Assembly (NCBI GenBank): GCA_012728875.1
Contig: JAAYEF010000006.1
Span: forward strand, 1-64,000
Length of the DNA stretch: 64,000 bases
Source of the DNA: Candidatus Cloacimonadota bacterium
GTDB taxonomy: Bacteria; Cloacimonadota; Cloacimonadia; Cloacimonadales; Cloacimonadaceae
Direction: 5' to 3'
Under the pieces are notes generated by a model. It saw only the letters and a program-made list of their open reading frames with translations. It was not told the DNA's origin and made no database searches. Made by a program: the position numbers and the translations under genes. Shown here in pieces: positions 28,701-36,925 of this stretch. Position 1 is the stretch's first letter; every line of letters starts with the position of its first letter.

Positions 28701-30351
28701 ATTCCGAGATGAAAAGGTCTTCCACATCGGAACCGGTGTAAACGTCCAGACGGTAGGAACTTGCGCTTTCCACGGGGAGCCAGTTTGCCGTGAAGCCGCC
28801 GGGGTTGATAGCGCTGGCTTCCAAAGCCAGAGGGACATCCGGATTGGATCCGCCAAGCACCGTCCCACTGCAGGAAACCGTTTTGTTCAGAGCACCAAGG
28901 CTGCTGAGAACAATGTCTTTGTTACTGTAATTCCCCATGCTCAAGCCTGCTTTCATGCGCACATAAACGGTTGTGGGGGAAAGGCTTGATCCGCTTGGAT
29001 ACAGTGTGAGAGAGTTTGAAAAGCCGCCGGAGGGACTGGCGGAGATTTCGAATTGGCTCGGAGCGCTGATACTCAGATTATCATACAGATTTTGCCCGCT
29101 GACGTTGAAGCTTTTTTCCGAGGATGGACCCAAGCCAAACATATAGCTGAACCCGCTCAGGGAGGCTGGCGCCACGGTGATGCCGGGTTCCAAAACGGCT
29201 CCGCTGCAAAGCACTTCCTGGGTTTGAGCCCCCAGGGTGGAAACGCTGATGCCTTCATTGAGATAGTTCTGGGCGGGAAGCCCGGCTTTCAATCTCACAT
29301 AAATTGCTGTGGGGGAGAGGATTCCGCTGCTGGGAACAAGGTTGATCGGGTTCGTGGACGTAAAAGCGGCTCCGTTTTGCAGGGAAATCTCGTAGCTCGC
29401 TGAGGGGCTTACCGTTACATTTTGAATCAAATCCGAACCGGAAACCGTGAATTGCTGGTCTTCGGAGGGGCCGTTATTCAATATATAGTAAAAGCCTGAT
29501 AGATTCAGCGGCTCAACATTCAAATGGGCAATATGATAGGGCGTGATCTGCACGGAAACGTTGTCGAAAAATGAAGTTTGCTGATTAGCGGTGGCACCTT
29601 GCCAGTAAGCACCCAAATAGTTCAGCGAACTGGAAGTGTGGGCACTATCGATGGCGGTTCCCTGTGAGACCAGATTTCCGCTGAGAGGGTCGGCAAAAGC
29701 GGAAGCTCCATCATTGCGTAGAAAAAGTTCCCATTTGTTTAGATTGGGGTCATAGGTAACCTTCACGCTCAGGTATTCGGTTCCAAAATCTGTGAGACCG
29801 CTTGTGTTGCTGGTAATCAGGTTTACCAAACTGCCATTGGAGATGCCTCCGGAAAATTTTGCCAAGCGGACGGGATCGGTTGCGCCTGATTGTCCATAAA
29901 CCACCGCGTAGCCTGAGCCCGAGGATTTTACAGATTGATCTGTAGCTCCCAAAATGAAGGCGGCGCCATAGTTATTGTTATCAAATCCGGAAGGGTCAGT
30001 TCGAATTTGTTTGATGTTGAAAGTCCAAGTGATCAGACCGCTGTTGCCAGCCAAGACTTGATTATATGGAGAGCCAAAATTCGCGGTGGAATAATACGCA
30101 AAAATCCAGCCGTTGGAGTTTCCACTGGAACCTACGTCGTTGGTCAATTCCAACTGGGCGGGGCTTGTGTTTCGCCGGGCGCCCCAGTCCGCGCCAGAGC
30201 GGTTCACATACCATCCGCTGGAGCCGATCTGTCCGGAAGCGGTCCAGCTTGTGCTCTGATAGTTTGAAAAATCATCGTTAAAAACAGTGGTTTGGGCAAA
30301 AATAATCCCCCAAACCAAAAACAGGGTCAAGAAAATCATATATTTTTTCAT
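25783..30351 (-). CDS. Secreted endonuclease I with lamin-tail and repeat modules
   Basis: 1522 residues with a signal peptide (residues 1-19, IFLTLFLVWGIIFAQ) and ggaga upstream. In order: a lectin-like N-terminal region (~20-270); two Ig-like repeats (~270-490); a lamin-tail-type domain (~544-700, LFISEYVEGSSNNKYLEIYN); fibronectin-type pieces; a GTPSPAQTY-type repeat (~800-890) shared with the neighbouring OmpA protein; an endonuclease I domain (~1007-1245) with NWNREHTWSKSHG and DLHHLRPCDATVNSSKSN; and beta-rich modules to the end. Family members are secreted nucleases cutting RNA and DNA with a divalent metal. It lacks the FlgD-like sorting domain, so its export or anchoring route differs from other large proteins here. 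Confidence 0.88.
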   Translation of the reverse strand: MKKYMIFLTLFLVWGIIFAQTTVFNDDFSNYQSTSWTASGQIGSSGWYVNRSGADWGARRNTSPAQLELTNDVGSSGNSNGWIFAYYSTANFGSPYNQVLAGNSGLITWTFNIKQIRTDPSGFDNNNYGAAFILGATDQSVKSSGSGYAVVYGQSGATDPVRLAKFSGGISNGSLVNLITSNTSGLTDFGTEYLSVKVTYDPNLNKWELFLRNDGASAFADPLSGNLVSQGTAIDSAHTSSSLNYLGAYWQGATANQQTSFFDNVSVQITPYHIAHLNVEPLNLSGFYYILNNGPSEDQQFTVSGSDLIQNVTVSPSASYEISLQNGAAFTSTNPINLVPSSGILSPTAIYVRLKAGLPAQNYLNEGISVSTLGAQTQEVLCSGAVLEPGITVAPASLSGFSYMFGLGPSSEKSFNVSGQNLYDNLSISAPSQFEISASPSGGFSNSLTLYPSGSSLSPTTVYVRMKAGLSMGNYSNKDIVLSSLGALNKTVSCSGTVLGGSNPDVPLALEASAINPGGFTANWLPVESASSYRLDVYTGSDVEDLFISEYVEGSSNNKYLEIYNGTTATIDLSNYRLQLFSNGASTPNNNVQLSGSLASGACIVYKNSAANLTLPAGVTATTNTAMSFNGNDALALYKISTASYVDIFGRIGEDPGNYWGSGSNVTVDKTLVRKASVTSGVTQNPSSGFPTLLSEWDFYPTDTAEFLGSHNHRGRAISYVPGYQNLNVGNVTSHEVEGLEESTQYHYLVRAENPYGSSENSNTIDVTTTSISDPAIYASGSFAHFSTSTGTPSPAQTYSLSSANLSQNISISIPLGFEISTNGGVSYSAVSASVSPAFSGQVLVRLSGSASGTYSGNLSHSSAGAASVSLPLSGLVTSENIEAPSVQAYDIIGYPAYTSISLEWTPGNGARRMVKINTSNSFTNPADGSDPAANTFYTGSGEQVIFNGATQFIEGSPFNGCTVTNLTPNTLYWFRIYEYNGTGLDTRYLSVTAANNPKSVSTTVSSGTGYYADIYGYGETLKGVLHELLKDTHTNKYSYAAITNIMKYTDEDPNNPNNLIEIYTGWSVNKESFGGSATNWNREHTWSKSHGNFGETIPAGTDLHHLRPCDATVNSSKSNKDFNTGGNPVVDASPPSGYSGTTGCYQTSTTWEPRDEDKGDVARMLMYMAVRYEGTDTSYDLELVDHVNSAQSQNLPLYGKLATLLQWHVEDPPDAWEMRRNNRIAESQGNRNPFIDIPGYAARIWAPCPLYNSNVSNNGFTANWSQPITATKYYLQVATDSLFTNIVGGYTNHDVGLQTSKAISGLSEGTYYYRLRSYFESDYGMWSPYLEVILEVPVSGTATIIASEMLREDKLDGASLTLILNDVSFADSTLLPQNFMLNNAPAGLTIQAVSYLDANTANILLSYSGPGFDVNFGNFSITVQAVELDASQSVTSNSLLIHALVEAVAAVSLENGNIRLEIIPIGGAQEYIIYGSSEPYGTFSEIGDSGSFGSGPDANIWLIPLDIVDENRYFFWVAAVL

Positions 30352-30562
30352 CGGGTCTCCATTTTTCTGTCAAGCTTCGGGTTGAAATCAACCGTGGCAA
30401 TTGCGCAACTATTTGTGGCGTTTAATTTTGCGAAATATGTCAGCGGGGTTTCGCCGTATGATGAAAAAATATGCAATTTCGATTCCATGACAAGATTGGG
30501 GAAAAAGAAGTGCTTTTTGTTGAAAATAATACACAGATATTAAAAGCAGTTAATTTTTGTTC

Positions 30563-30591
30563 TTGACACCGCAAGGGAGCTTGTTTAAATT
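30563..30591 (+). promoter_or_regulatory. Promoter of the OmpA-family gene
   Basis: A near-ideal sigma-70-type promoter: TTGACA (30563-30568), 17-base spacer, TAAATT (30586-30591). Start predicted near 30598, giving a ~34-base leader with gaggtg before the ATG. Confidence 0.8.
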
Positions 30592-30631
30592 GTAACTATC
30601 TGGAGAAACTTTTTAAAAATACGAGGTGAAC

Positions 30632-32965
30632 ATGCTAAAAAGATCAAAAGCTATTCTTATTACACTGTTGTTGCTGGCTTTGATGCCTGCTATTCAGGCA
30701 TTTGAGAGCACCCTTTTGTTGGAAGGCGGGCTTGGCATTCCTTTGGATGACATTGATGGCACCAATTCCAAAAAGGGCTCTTGGGCGCTTGCCTGGGACG
30801 CCTGGGCCATCAAGGATTGGCTCGGCGTGGGAATCAGCCCTTGGTTTGCCAACGTGGCTGTGCAAGGCGATGACCCCACAGAAACCTATTTCTCTTCACT
30901 GGAAGGGGTTAATCTTTATCTTAAGGTCCGTCCCACCACTGTTGGGGCGATCAATTTTTCAGAAGACGCCGTTTTGAAGCGTATTTCGCCATTTGCCGAA
31001 CTGGGCGCTGGCTGGTCCACCCATGGCAGTAAAGCTAATCCCGGAATTTCAGACAACCCCAGCGTTCCGCCCGGCTTCAGAGGACATTTTACAGTGCCTC
31101 ACGCCGCCGCCGGAATTTCCTTTCTTTATAAGAAGAACATCGTTAGTGAACTGGGTGTGAAATACAACCTTTTCACCAAGGACAATATCGACCTTCTGGA
31201 AACCGGCAAAATGAACGACGCTCTGCTGACCCCCTACGTGGGTTTGGGCATCCATTTTGGCGGCAAGAAAAAAGCGGTGTCTGCCAAGGGCGAAATCTAT
31301 ATCCGCCACAAGCTGGAAGAGTTCCACACCGAAGTGGGAACCCCGTCCCCAGCTCAGGCTTATGAGCTTAAGGGAATTGATCTGACAAACCCCATCACCA
31401 TCGAAGCTCCTCAAGGTTTTGAGATTTCCATCGATGGTAAAAATTTCCAGCCCGTTCTGACGCTTCCCGCCGGCTATGACGGCAACGTCTTGGTTCGCCT
31501 CACCGGTGAAAAGAAAGGAGTTTACGAAGGATACATCCGCAACGACAGCAAAGGCGTCCGCCCCATGCTGATCGCGGCGTTTGGAACGGTTACAGACAAG
31601 GTTCAGCTGCCCGTCCTGAAACTGGATGCCAAGCTGGGAGCCTTTTCCACCGTGCAGGGAACCCCTTCCGCAGCCCAGGCCTACAAGATTTCCGGAACCA
31701 ATTTGAAGGGCAAAATCCAGATTGAGGCTCCTCAAGGTTTTGAGATTTCCATCGATGGCGGCAAAACTTGGAAGAAAGCCGCAACCGTTGATGCCGGCTT
31801 CGATAAAGACGTTCTGGTTCGCCTGACCGGTGAAAAAGCCGGCGAATTTGGCGGCCCACTGAACCACGACAGCGAAGGCGCCACCCGGGTCACCCTGCCC
31901 GTTTTGGGTATTGTGGATCTGCCCGAGGCTCCCAAAACCCCGCGCATCAGGCTGCAAGCTGGAGACTTGAAACCCTTCACCACCGAAGTTGGCAAGCCTT
32001 CCGCGGCACAAAGCTACAAAATCGTGGGTGAAAACCTTAAAGGCGACATTGAGATCACCGCTCCTGCGGGATTTGAATTCTCTCTGGATGGTGGCAAAAC
32101 CTATGCCAAATCCATGAATGTGCCCGGCGGTTTCGACAGGGATATCCTGGTTCGTCTCACTGGCGACAAAGCTGGAAACTATTCCGGAAACATCGACCAC
32201 GGCAGCAAAGACGCCGTCGCATTCAAGCTTCCTGTGGTGGGAACCGTGACCGACAAGGATGTTCCTGCCATTCCCGAACTGAATTTGAACCTGAAAAACC
32301 TGAAACCCTTCACCACGGAACTGGGCACACCCTCAGCTTCGCAGAGCTACAAACTGAATGGATTGAACCTGAAGGGACAAATCCAGCTCAACGCTCCGGA
32401 AGGTTTTGAAATCTCCGTGGATGGCGGAAAAACCTGGAAACCAAGCGCCACCGTGGATCCCAAATTCACCGGCGACGTCCTGGTTCGCCTCAAAGGCGAC
32501 AAGGTTGGAAACTATTCCGGTGGAATCGACCACAGCAGCGAAGGTGCGGTAACTTTGACCATGCCATTGGTGGGAACTGTGACCGCTCCGAAGCCCGTTG
32601 GTCCCAGCGATGAAGACCTGCTTGAGCAGGAACTGGCAAAGCTTATCGTCCACTTCGACACCAACCTCTATGTGATCCGCGACGGAGACAAACCCGCCCT
32701 GAACCGCGTGGCAGACTTCCTGAAAAAGCTGCCCGAAGTGATGGTGGAAATCCAAGGTCACACCGACAGCCAGGGAACAGACAAAATCAACGAGCCGCTT
32801 TCTCACAACCGTGCCAAAGTGGTGAAAGACTACCTGGTTGCCAGAGGCGTGGACGCCGAACAGATCGAAATCAAGGGCTACGGCTCAAAGAACCCGATCG
32901 CCAAGAACGACACCGCTGCAGGACGCCAGGAAAACCGTCGTGCTCAGATGGTGATAGTCAAGTAA
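30632..32965 (+). CDS. OmpA-family outer-membrane protein with four internal repeats
   Basis: 777 residues from the ATG at 30632 (gaggtg upstream); a GTG two codons earlier is less likely. Signal peptide residues 1-22. Residues ~23-215 look like a short beta-barrel. Four repeats of ~110 residues start near 229, 333, 445 and 555; each has GTPSxAQxY or GKPSAAQSY, then a GFEIS-type strand, a K/DGGKTW segment and VLVRLxGxKxGxYxG. From ~663 an OmpA C-terminal domain binds peptidoglycan: GHTDSQGT, LSHNRAKVV with the key Asp and Arg, and GRQENRRAQM. It probably ties the outer membrane to the wall and displays or spaces the repeats. The same repeat lies in the divergent endonuclease. Confidence 0.88.
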   Translation: MLKRSKAILITLLLLALMPAIQAFESTLLLEGGLGIPLDDIDGTNSKKGSWALAWDAWAIKDWLGVGISPWFANVAVQGDDPTETYFSSLEGVNLYLKVRPTTVGAINFSEDAVLKRISPFAELGAGWSTHGSKANPGISDNPSVPPGFRGHFTVPHAAAGISFLYKKNIVSELGVKYNLFTKDNIDLLETGKMNDALLTPYVGLGIHFGGKKKAVSAKGEIYIRHKLEEFHTEVGTPSPAQAYELKGIDLTNPITIEAPQGFEISIDGKNFQPVLTLPAGYDGNVLVRLTGEKKGVYEGYIRNDSKGVRPMLIAAFGTVTDKVQLPVLKLDAKLGAFSTVQGTPSAAQAYKISGTNLKGKIQIEAPQGFEISIDGGKTWKKAATVDAGFDKDVLVRLTGEKAGEFGGPLNHDSEGATRVTLPVLGIVDLPEAPKTPRIRLQAGDLKPFTTEVGKPSAAQSYKIVGENLKGDIEITAPAGFEFSLDGGKTYAKSMNVPGGFDRDILVRLTGDKAGNYSGNIDHGSKDAVAFKLPVVGTVTDKDVPAIPELNLNLKNLKPFTTELGTPSASQSYKLNGLNLKGQIQLNAPEGFEISVDGGKTWKPSATVDPKFTGDVLVRLKGDKVGNYSGGIDHSSEGAVTLTMPLVGTVTAPKPVGPSDEDLLEQELAKLIVHFDTNLYVIRDGDKPALNRVADFLKKLPEVMVEIQGHTDSQGTDKINEPLSHNRAKVVKDYLVARGVDAEQIEIKGYGSKNPIAKNDTAAGRQENRRAQMVIVK

Positions 32966-32990
32966 TAACAGCAATTCAGTATAATAATAG

Positions 32991-33025
32991 AAAAGGGCTC
33001 ACCCTGAAAAGTGAGCCCTTTTGTT
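32991..33025 (+). terminator. Intrinsic terminator after the OmpA-family gene
   Basis: A 12-bp stem (aaaagggctcac at 32991-33002, gtgagccctttt at 33011-33022) with an 8-base loop, followed by T-rich sequence. Confidence 0.9.
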
Positions 33026-33151
33026 TATTGGTTAATATTCAAAAGTGTGGGCAGCGTCCTTATTTATGGATAATCTTAATACTCATTTCCTTCAGATTTC
33101 CTCTTTTATCCTTTTGCAGCCTGCACTCCGCCTCCTTGTTTGGGGAAGTCG

Positions 33152-33253
33152 ATCACTTCTTAATCAAGCCTTAATCAAGTCTTAATAATTAACGCTTGAT
33201 TAAGGCTTGATAACCACTTGATTAAGGCTTTCGGGCAAGGGTGACCCGTCCTG
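33152..33253 (+). repeat. Palindromic dispersed repeat, copy A
   Basis: Core 33163-33211 is a 49-base palindrome centred on 33187: a 17-base arm built of two TAATCAAG units pairs perfectly with its mirror (33195-33211), followed inside by TTAAT/ATTAA with one mismatch and one wobble. A further cttgattaaggctttcgg unit and agggtgacccgtcctg follow. The same ~100 bases occur at 48082 and, inverted, at 58631. Confidence 0.9.
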
Positions 33254-33634
33254 ATCCAGATTGACCGAAGATTGACCGAATATCCAGAGTAATGGGTGAG
33301 GTTTTGAAGAAGTAACGTCCACAAGTTTGATATAGCGAAGTGATACGGCTTATGATGTCGGTAGCCCAAGACAGGGGATGGCTTATAAGCGGATATACTA
33401 TATAAAACAAATTCGAGTACTATGAAGATTTCTAACTCATCAAAAACGTTCTTGAGCCAGTTCTTTGTCAGGCGACCAGGTTTCGAGTAAACGGAAGAGG
33501 CGGGAAGGAAATCCATGAAAATCAAGACTTTTTCAAGTTTTGCAAAAATGCTGTGAAAGCTGATGAATTCATGGATCCAGGTGATGGAGCCTGCTTTGGA
33601 AACTGATCCGGATAAAAAATATTAAAAGCTGTTC

Positions 33635-33743
33635 TTGACAAAAAAGGGACTCAGGAATTTTTTGCATCGAACCGGGTTTTTCGGTTGAATCATAGAGTGA
33701 ATCAAGAAAAGTTATTGACAAAATTCTGGTGTTGGAATTGCGT
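33635..33743 (+). promoter_or_regulatory. Possible tandem promoters of the tRNA-tuf cluster
   Basis: TTGACA at 33635-33640 with TTTTTT at 33658-33663 (17-base spacer) and TTGACA at 33715-33720 with a poor -10 (TTGCGT, 33738-33743). The second lies ~13 bases before the first tRNA. Both -35 boxes are perfect but the -10 boxes are weak, so the call is tentative. Confidence 0.4.
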
Positions 33744-33756
33744 GGACTAACTTGAC

Positions 33757-33831
33757 GCCGATGTAGCTCAATGGCAGAGCAATTGATTTGTAATCAATAG
33801 GTTGGGGGTTCAACTCCCTTCATCGGCTCCA
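33757..33831 (+). tRNA. tRNA-Thr (anticodon TGT)
   Basis: Acceptor stem gccgatg/catcggc, anticodon loop tttgtaa at 33787-33793 with TGT at 33789-33791, T-arm gggggttcaactccc, encoded CCA. Reads ACA. Confidence 0.95.
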
Positions 33832-33843
33832 GAAATTTATTGT

Positions 33844-33929
33844 GGACAGGTGGTCGAGTGGTTAATGGCACTGGGCTGTAAACCCAGCGACGAGAGTCTA
33901 CGGAGGTTCGAATCCTTCCCTGTCCACCA
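33844..33929 (+). tRNA. tRNA-Tyr (anticodon GTA)
   Basis: Acceptor stem ggacagg/cctgtcc, anticodon stem ctggg/cccag with GTA at 33878-33880, and a long variable arm as expected for bacterial tRNA-Tyr. CCA is encoded. Confidence 0.95.
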
Positions 33930-33946
33930 CTTTTTTGAGAATGCCA

Positions 33947-34022
33947 GCGGGAATAGCTCAGTTGGTAGAGCATCAGCCTTCCAAGCTGAGGGTCGCGGGT
34001 TCGAACCCCGTTTCCCGCTCCA
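33947..34022 (+). tRNA. tRNA-Gly (anticodon TCC)
   Basis: Acceptor stem gcgggaa/ttcccgc, anticodon stem tcagc/gctga with loop cttccaa and TCC in the centre, standard T-arm, encoded CCA. Reads GGA/GGG. Confidence 0.95.
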
Positions 34023-34061
34023 TTTTTACGCAAGCAACGCCGCAGAATAGAAGTATTAAAA

Positions 34062-34137
34062 GCTCAAGTAGCTCAGCAGGTAGAGCACCTCCTTGGTAAG
34101 GAGGAGGTCATCGGTTCGAGTCCGATCTTGAGCTCCA
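34062..34137 (+). tRNA. tRNA-Thr (anticodon GGT)
   Basis: Acceptor stem gctcaag/cttgagc, anticodon stem cctcc/ggagg with loop ttggtaa and GGT in the centre, standard T-arm, encoded CCA. It lies 67 bases upstream of tuf; the order Thr-Tyr-Gly-Thr-tuf is widely conserved. Confidence 0.95.
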
Positions 34138-34204
34138 CTTTCTTTATCAATAGATTAAAATAACAAAACACGACGTGGGACCCCAGCGGGTCCCAGGAGG
34201 AAAA

Positions 34205-35389
34205 ATGGCAAAAGAAAAATTCGTACGTACCAAGCCGCACGTCAACATAGGTACGATTGGTCACATTGACCATGGCAAGACAACCTTGACCGCAGCCATC
34301 ACTGCGTATTTGAGCAAAAAGGGTGGCGCGCAAGCTCGCAGCTTCGACAGCATCGACAACGCGCCGGAAGAAAAAGCCCGTGGTATCACAATTGCCACGT
34401 CCCACGTTGAATATGAGACCGAGAGCCGTCACTACGCGCACGTTGACTGCCCTGGCCACGCCGACTATATCAAAAACATGATCACCGGCGCAGCGCAAAT
34501 GGACGGAGCCATCCTCGTCGTGAGCGCCGCGGACGGCCCCATGCCCCAGACCCGCGAACACATCCTGCTCGCCCGTCAGGTGGGCGTGCCCGCCATCGTG
34601 GTGTTCATGAACAAGATCGACATGGTTGACGATCCTGAGCTTTTGGACCTGGTGGAAATGGAAGTTCGTGAACTTCTGGAAAAATATGATTTCCCCGGCA
34701 GTGACATTCCCGTGATTCGCGGTTCCGCCCTCAAGGCTTTGAACCAAGATCCCGAGGGTGAAGCCCAAATGCAGGAACTGATGGATGCCGTGGACAGCTA
34801 TGTTCCGCAGCCCGACCGTGCCACCGACAAACCCTTCCTGCTTCCCGTGGAAGACGTATTCTCCATTCCGGGACGTGGAACCGTTGCCACCGGCCGTGTG
34901 GAACGCGGTGTCATCAAAGTTGGTGAAAAAGTTGAGCGTGTTGGAATTCGCGAAACCGTGGAAACCACCTGCACAGGTGTGGAAATGTTCCGCAAACTTT
35001 TGGACGAAGCCCAGGCTGGCGACAACATTGGCGTTCTGCTGCGCGGCTTTGCCAAGGACGACGTTGAGCGCGGAATGGTTTTGGCAAAACCCAAATCCAT
35101 CACCCCCCACGTCAAATTCACCGGACAAACCTACGTTCTCACTGCTGAAGAAGGCGGACGCAAGAACCCCTTCCGCACAGGATATCGCCCTCAGTTCTAT
35201 TTCCGTACCACCGACGTGACCGGTTCACTCACCCTTCCAGATGGTGTGTTGATGGTTATGCCTGGTGACAACGTTGAAATCACCGCTGAACTTATCACCC
35301 CCATCGCCATGGAGCAGGGACTGCGCTTCGCCATCCGCGAAGGCGGCCGCACCATCGGCAGTGGCGTGGTTGGAACCATCGTCGAGTAA
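34205..35389 (+). CDS. tuf: Elongation factor Tu
   Basis: 394 residues from [12 protein letters not shown]; aggagg lies 7 bases upstream. GTPase motifs: [10 protein letters not shown] (P-loop), ARGITI (switch I), [16 protein letters not shown] (the usual NKCD has Ile in place of Cys). Domains 2 and 3 are complete to the end ([14 protein letters not shown]). It delivers aminoacyl-tRNA to the ribosome. It is cotranscribed with upstream tRNAs and downstream rpmG, tRNA-Trp and secE. Confidence 0.98.
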   Translation: MAKEKFVRTKPHVNIGTIGHIDHGKTTLTAAITAYLSKKGGAQARSFDSIDNAPEEKARGITIATSHVEYETESRHYAHVDCPGHADYIKNMITGAAQMDGAILVVSAADGPMPQTREHILLARQVGVPAIVVFMNKIDMVDDPELLDLVEMEVRELLEKYDFPGSDIPVIRGSALKALNQDPEGEAQMQELMDAVDSYVPQPDRATDKPFLLPVEDVFSIPGRGTVATGRVERGVIKVGEKVERVGIRETVETTCTGVEMFRKLLDEAQAGDNIGVLLRGFAKDDVERGMVLAKPKSITPHVKFTGQTYVLTAEEGGRKNPFRTGYRPQFYFRTTDVTGSLTLPDGVLMVMPGDNVEITAELITPIAMEQGLRFAIREGGRTIGSGVVGTIVE

Positions 35390-35409
35390 AAGCTCTGGGA
35401 TGATATAAA

Positions 35410-35556
35410 ATGAGAGATATCATTATCATGGCTTGCGAGGATTGCAAAAACCGCAATTATACAACAACTCGTAACAAGCGCAAGCATCCCAGCAGATTGG
35501 AGCTGAAAAAGTTCTGCCCCACCTGCCGGAAACACACGCTGCACAAACAGCGCTAA
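35410..35556 (+). CDS. rpmG: Ribosomal protein L33
   Basis: 48 residues, too short for many gene finders. Reads [20 protein letters not shown] at the start, then a basic middle and [14 protein letters not shown] at the end. Two CxxC pairs show the zinc-binding (C+) form of L33. It lies between tuf and tRNA-Trp, the usual place. The Shine-Dalgarno is weak (gggatg). Confidence 0.95.
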   Translation: MRDIIIMACEDCKNRNYTTTRNKRKHPSRLELKKFCPTCRKHTLHKQR

Positions 35557-35567
35557 ATATATGTTGC

Positions 35568-35643
35568 AGGACAGTAGTTCAATTGGTAGAGCACCGGTCT
35601 CCAAAACCGGGGGTTGCGGGTTCGATTCCTGCCTGTCCTGCCA
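35568..35643 (+). tRNA. tRNA-Trp (anticodon CCA)
   Basis: Acceptor stem aggacag/ctgtcct, anticodon loop ctccaaa with CCA in the centre, standard T-arm, encoded CCA end. It sits between rpmG and secE as in many bacteria. Confidence 0.95.
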
Positions 35644-35686
35644 CATTTTATTTTAAGCGGAGTCCATCTCCGTCAATGGGATTACA

Positions 35687-35878
35687 ATGAAATCAATGTT
35701 CAACAAGATCAACCACTTTTTCCGTGATGTGGTGAGTGAAATGCATGCCGTGTCCTGGCCCACGATGAACGACGTCAAAGAAGGAACAGTCGTTGTGATC
35801 GTGATCTCAGGCATTGTGGCGTTGTTTTTGGCTTTGGTCGACTTCGGTTTTGGCCAATTGGTCAAGCTTCTTTTTTAA
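35687..35878 (+). CDS. secE: Preprotein translocase subunit SecE
   Basis: 63 residues, the short single-span form. FFRDVVSEMHAVSWPT is the conserved amphipathic helix, followed by one membrane helix (VVVIVISGIVALFLALVDFG). It clamps SecY in the SecYEG channel. The second ATG, three codons on, is an alternative start. It lies 9 bases before nusG. Confidence 0.93.
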   Translation: MKSMFNKINHFFRDVVSEMHAVSWPTMNDVKEGTVVVIVISGIVALFLALVDFGFGQLVKLLF

Positions 35879-35887
35879 CGAGGGAAA

Positions 35888-36436
35888 ATGGCAGAGGCAA
35901 TGAAGTGGTATGCGATCCATACCTATTCTTCGCATGAAAACAAGGTGAAGACAGCCATCGAAAAAGGGCTGGAAGGCACCGAGCTTGAACAGCATGTGGG
36001 AAAATTGCTTGTGCCGCTGCGAAAGGCCTTCATCGTTCGTGAAGGAAAAAGGGTTGAGCAGGAACGCAAGATATTTACCAGCTATGTTTTCATAGAAGCA
36101 GACCTGACGCCCCAGCTTCGCACCTACATTCTGGGCATCGCAGGGGTCACAAAGTTTTTGGGTCAAAGCAAAGACCACAAAGACCCCATTCCTCTGGATG
36201 AGGAAGAGGTCAACCGCCTTCTGGGCATTGCGGACCGCGAAAAAGAACCGGGCAAGATGTTTGATTTTATGCCCGGCGATATGGTTAAGGTTACCACCGG
36301 CCCCTTCACAGATTTTGAAGGAGTTGTGCAAAAGGTTGCAGACGATGGCCAAAAGCTGGTGATCGACGTGACTGTGTTTGGCAGGCGTACCCCGGTTGAG
36401 CTAAATGCCAGCCAGGTTGAAATTTTGAAAAAATAG
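35888..36436 (+). CDS. nusG: Transcription elongation/antitermination factor NusG
   Basis: 182 residues with gaggg upstream. The NGN domain (MKWYAIHTYSSHENKVKTAI) and the C-terminal KOW domain (PGDMVKVTTGPFTDFEGVV) are complete. NusG binds RNA polymerase and links it to the ribosome or Rho. Confidence 0.96.
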   Translation: MAEAMKWYAIHTYSSHENKVKTAIEKGLEGTELEQHVGKLLVPLRKAFIVREGKRVEQERKIFTSYVFIEADLTPQLRTYILGIAGVTKFLGQSKDHKDPIPLDEEEVNRLLGIADREKEPGKMFDFMPGDMVKVTTGPFTDFEGVVQKVADDGQKLVIDVTVFGRRTPVELNASQVEILKK

Positions 36437-36453
36437 AGATGAGGAAATAAATA

Positions 36454-36885
36454 ATGGCGAAACCAAAAGACGTTGCGGCAATGCTGAAGCTTCAGCTCCC
36501 CGCTGGAAAAGCAACCCCGGCTCCCCCGGTTGGACCGGCTTTGGGCCAGGTTGGAGTGAATATTCCTGAATTTTGCCGTCAGTTCAACGAGAAAACAGCC
36601 GACCAACCCGGGATGATCTTTCCCGTGGTTATTTATGTCGCCAAAAATAAATCCTTTACCTTCGAGATCAAGACCCCGCCTGCGTCGATTTTGATCAAGA
36701 AAGAGGCCGGTCTGGCCAAAGGTTCGTCCACACCGAACAAAGAAAAGGTGGGACACATCAATCAAGACCAGCTGCGCAACATCGCCCAGCTGAAGATGCA
36801 GGATTTGAATTGTCATACCCTTGAATCTGCTATGAGTATGATCGCTGGCACTGCAAGGAGCATGGGTGTGGTCGTTGACGACTGA
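36454..36885 (+). CDS. rplK: Ribosomal protein L11
   Basis: 143 residues, with [20 protein letters not shown] at the N-terminus and a C-terminal rRNA-binding domain ending in [16 protein letters not shown]. It forms the GTPase-associated stalk base with 23S rRNA. Confidence 0.97.
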   Translation: MAKPKDVAAMLKLQLPAGKATPAPPVGPALGQVGVNIPEFCRQFNEKTADQPGMIFPVVIYVAKNKSFTFEIKTPPASILIKKEAGLAKGSSTPNKEKVGHINQDQLRNIAQLKMQDLNCHTLESAMSMIAGTARSMGVVVDD

Positions 36886-36925
36886 CCCCGCCTTGTGCAG
36901 GAGATAATATTCATAAGGAGAGTCA

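Larger units (their letters stand above)
33026..33756 (+). other. 730-base gene-free stretch before the tRNA cluster
   Basis: No credible gene. It holds copy A of the palindromic repeat (33152-33253), a tandem 11-base direct repeat (gattgaccgaa twice, ~33259-33280), then ~330 bases without recognisable structure, and a promoter area with two TTGACA boxes (33635, 33715) flanking a small hairpin (33670-33686). A 116-codon minus-strand frame here overlaps the repeat and is not believed. Confidence 0.6.

Noticed and set aside
31320-32600. Regular repeats that might suggest a CRISPR array or tandem DNA repeat
   Set aside because: They are ~330-base protein-coding repeats in frame in the OmpA gene, with no short identical repeats and unique spacers.
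33175-33525. A 116-codon minus-strand frame in the gene-free stretch before the tRNAs
   Set aside because: It overlaps repeat copy A, lacks a ribosome site and shows no family resemblance.
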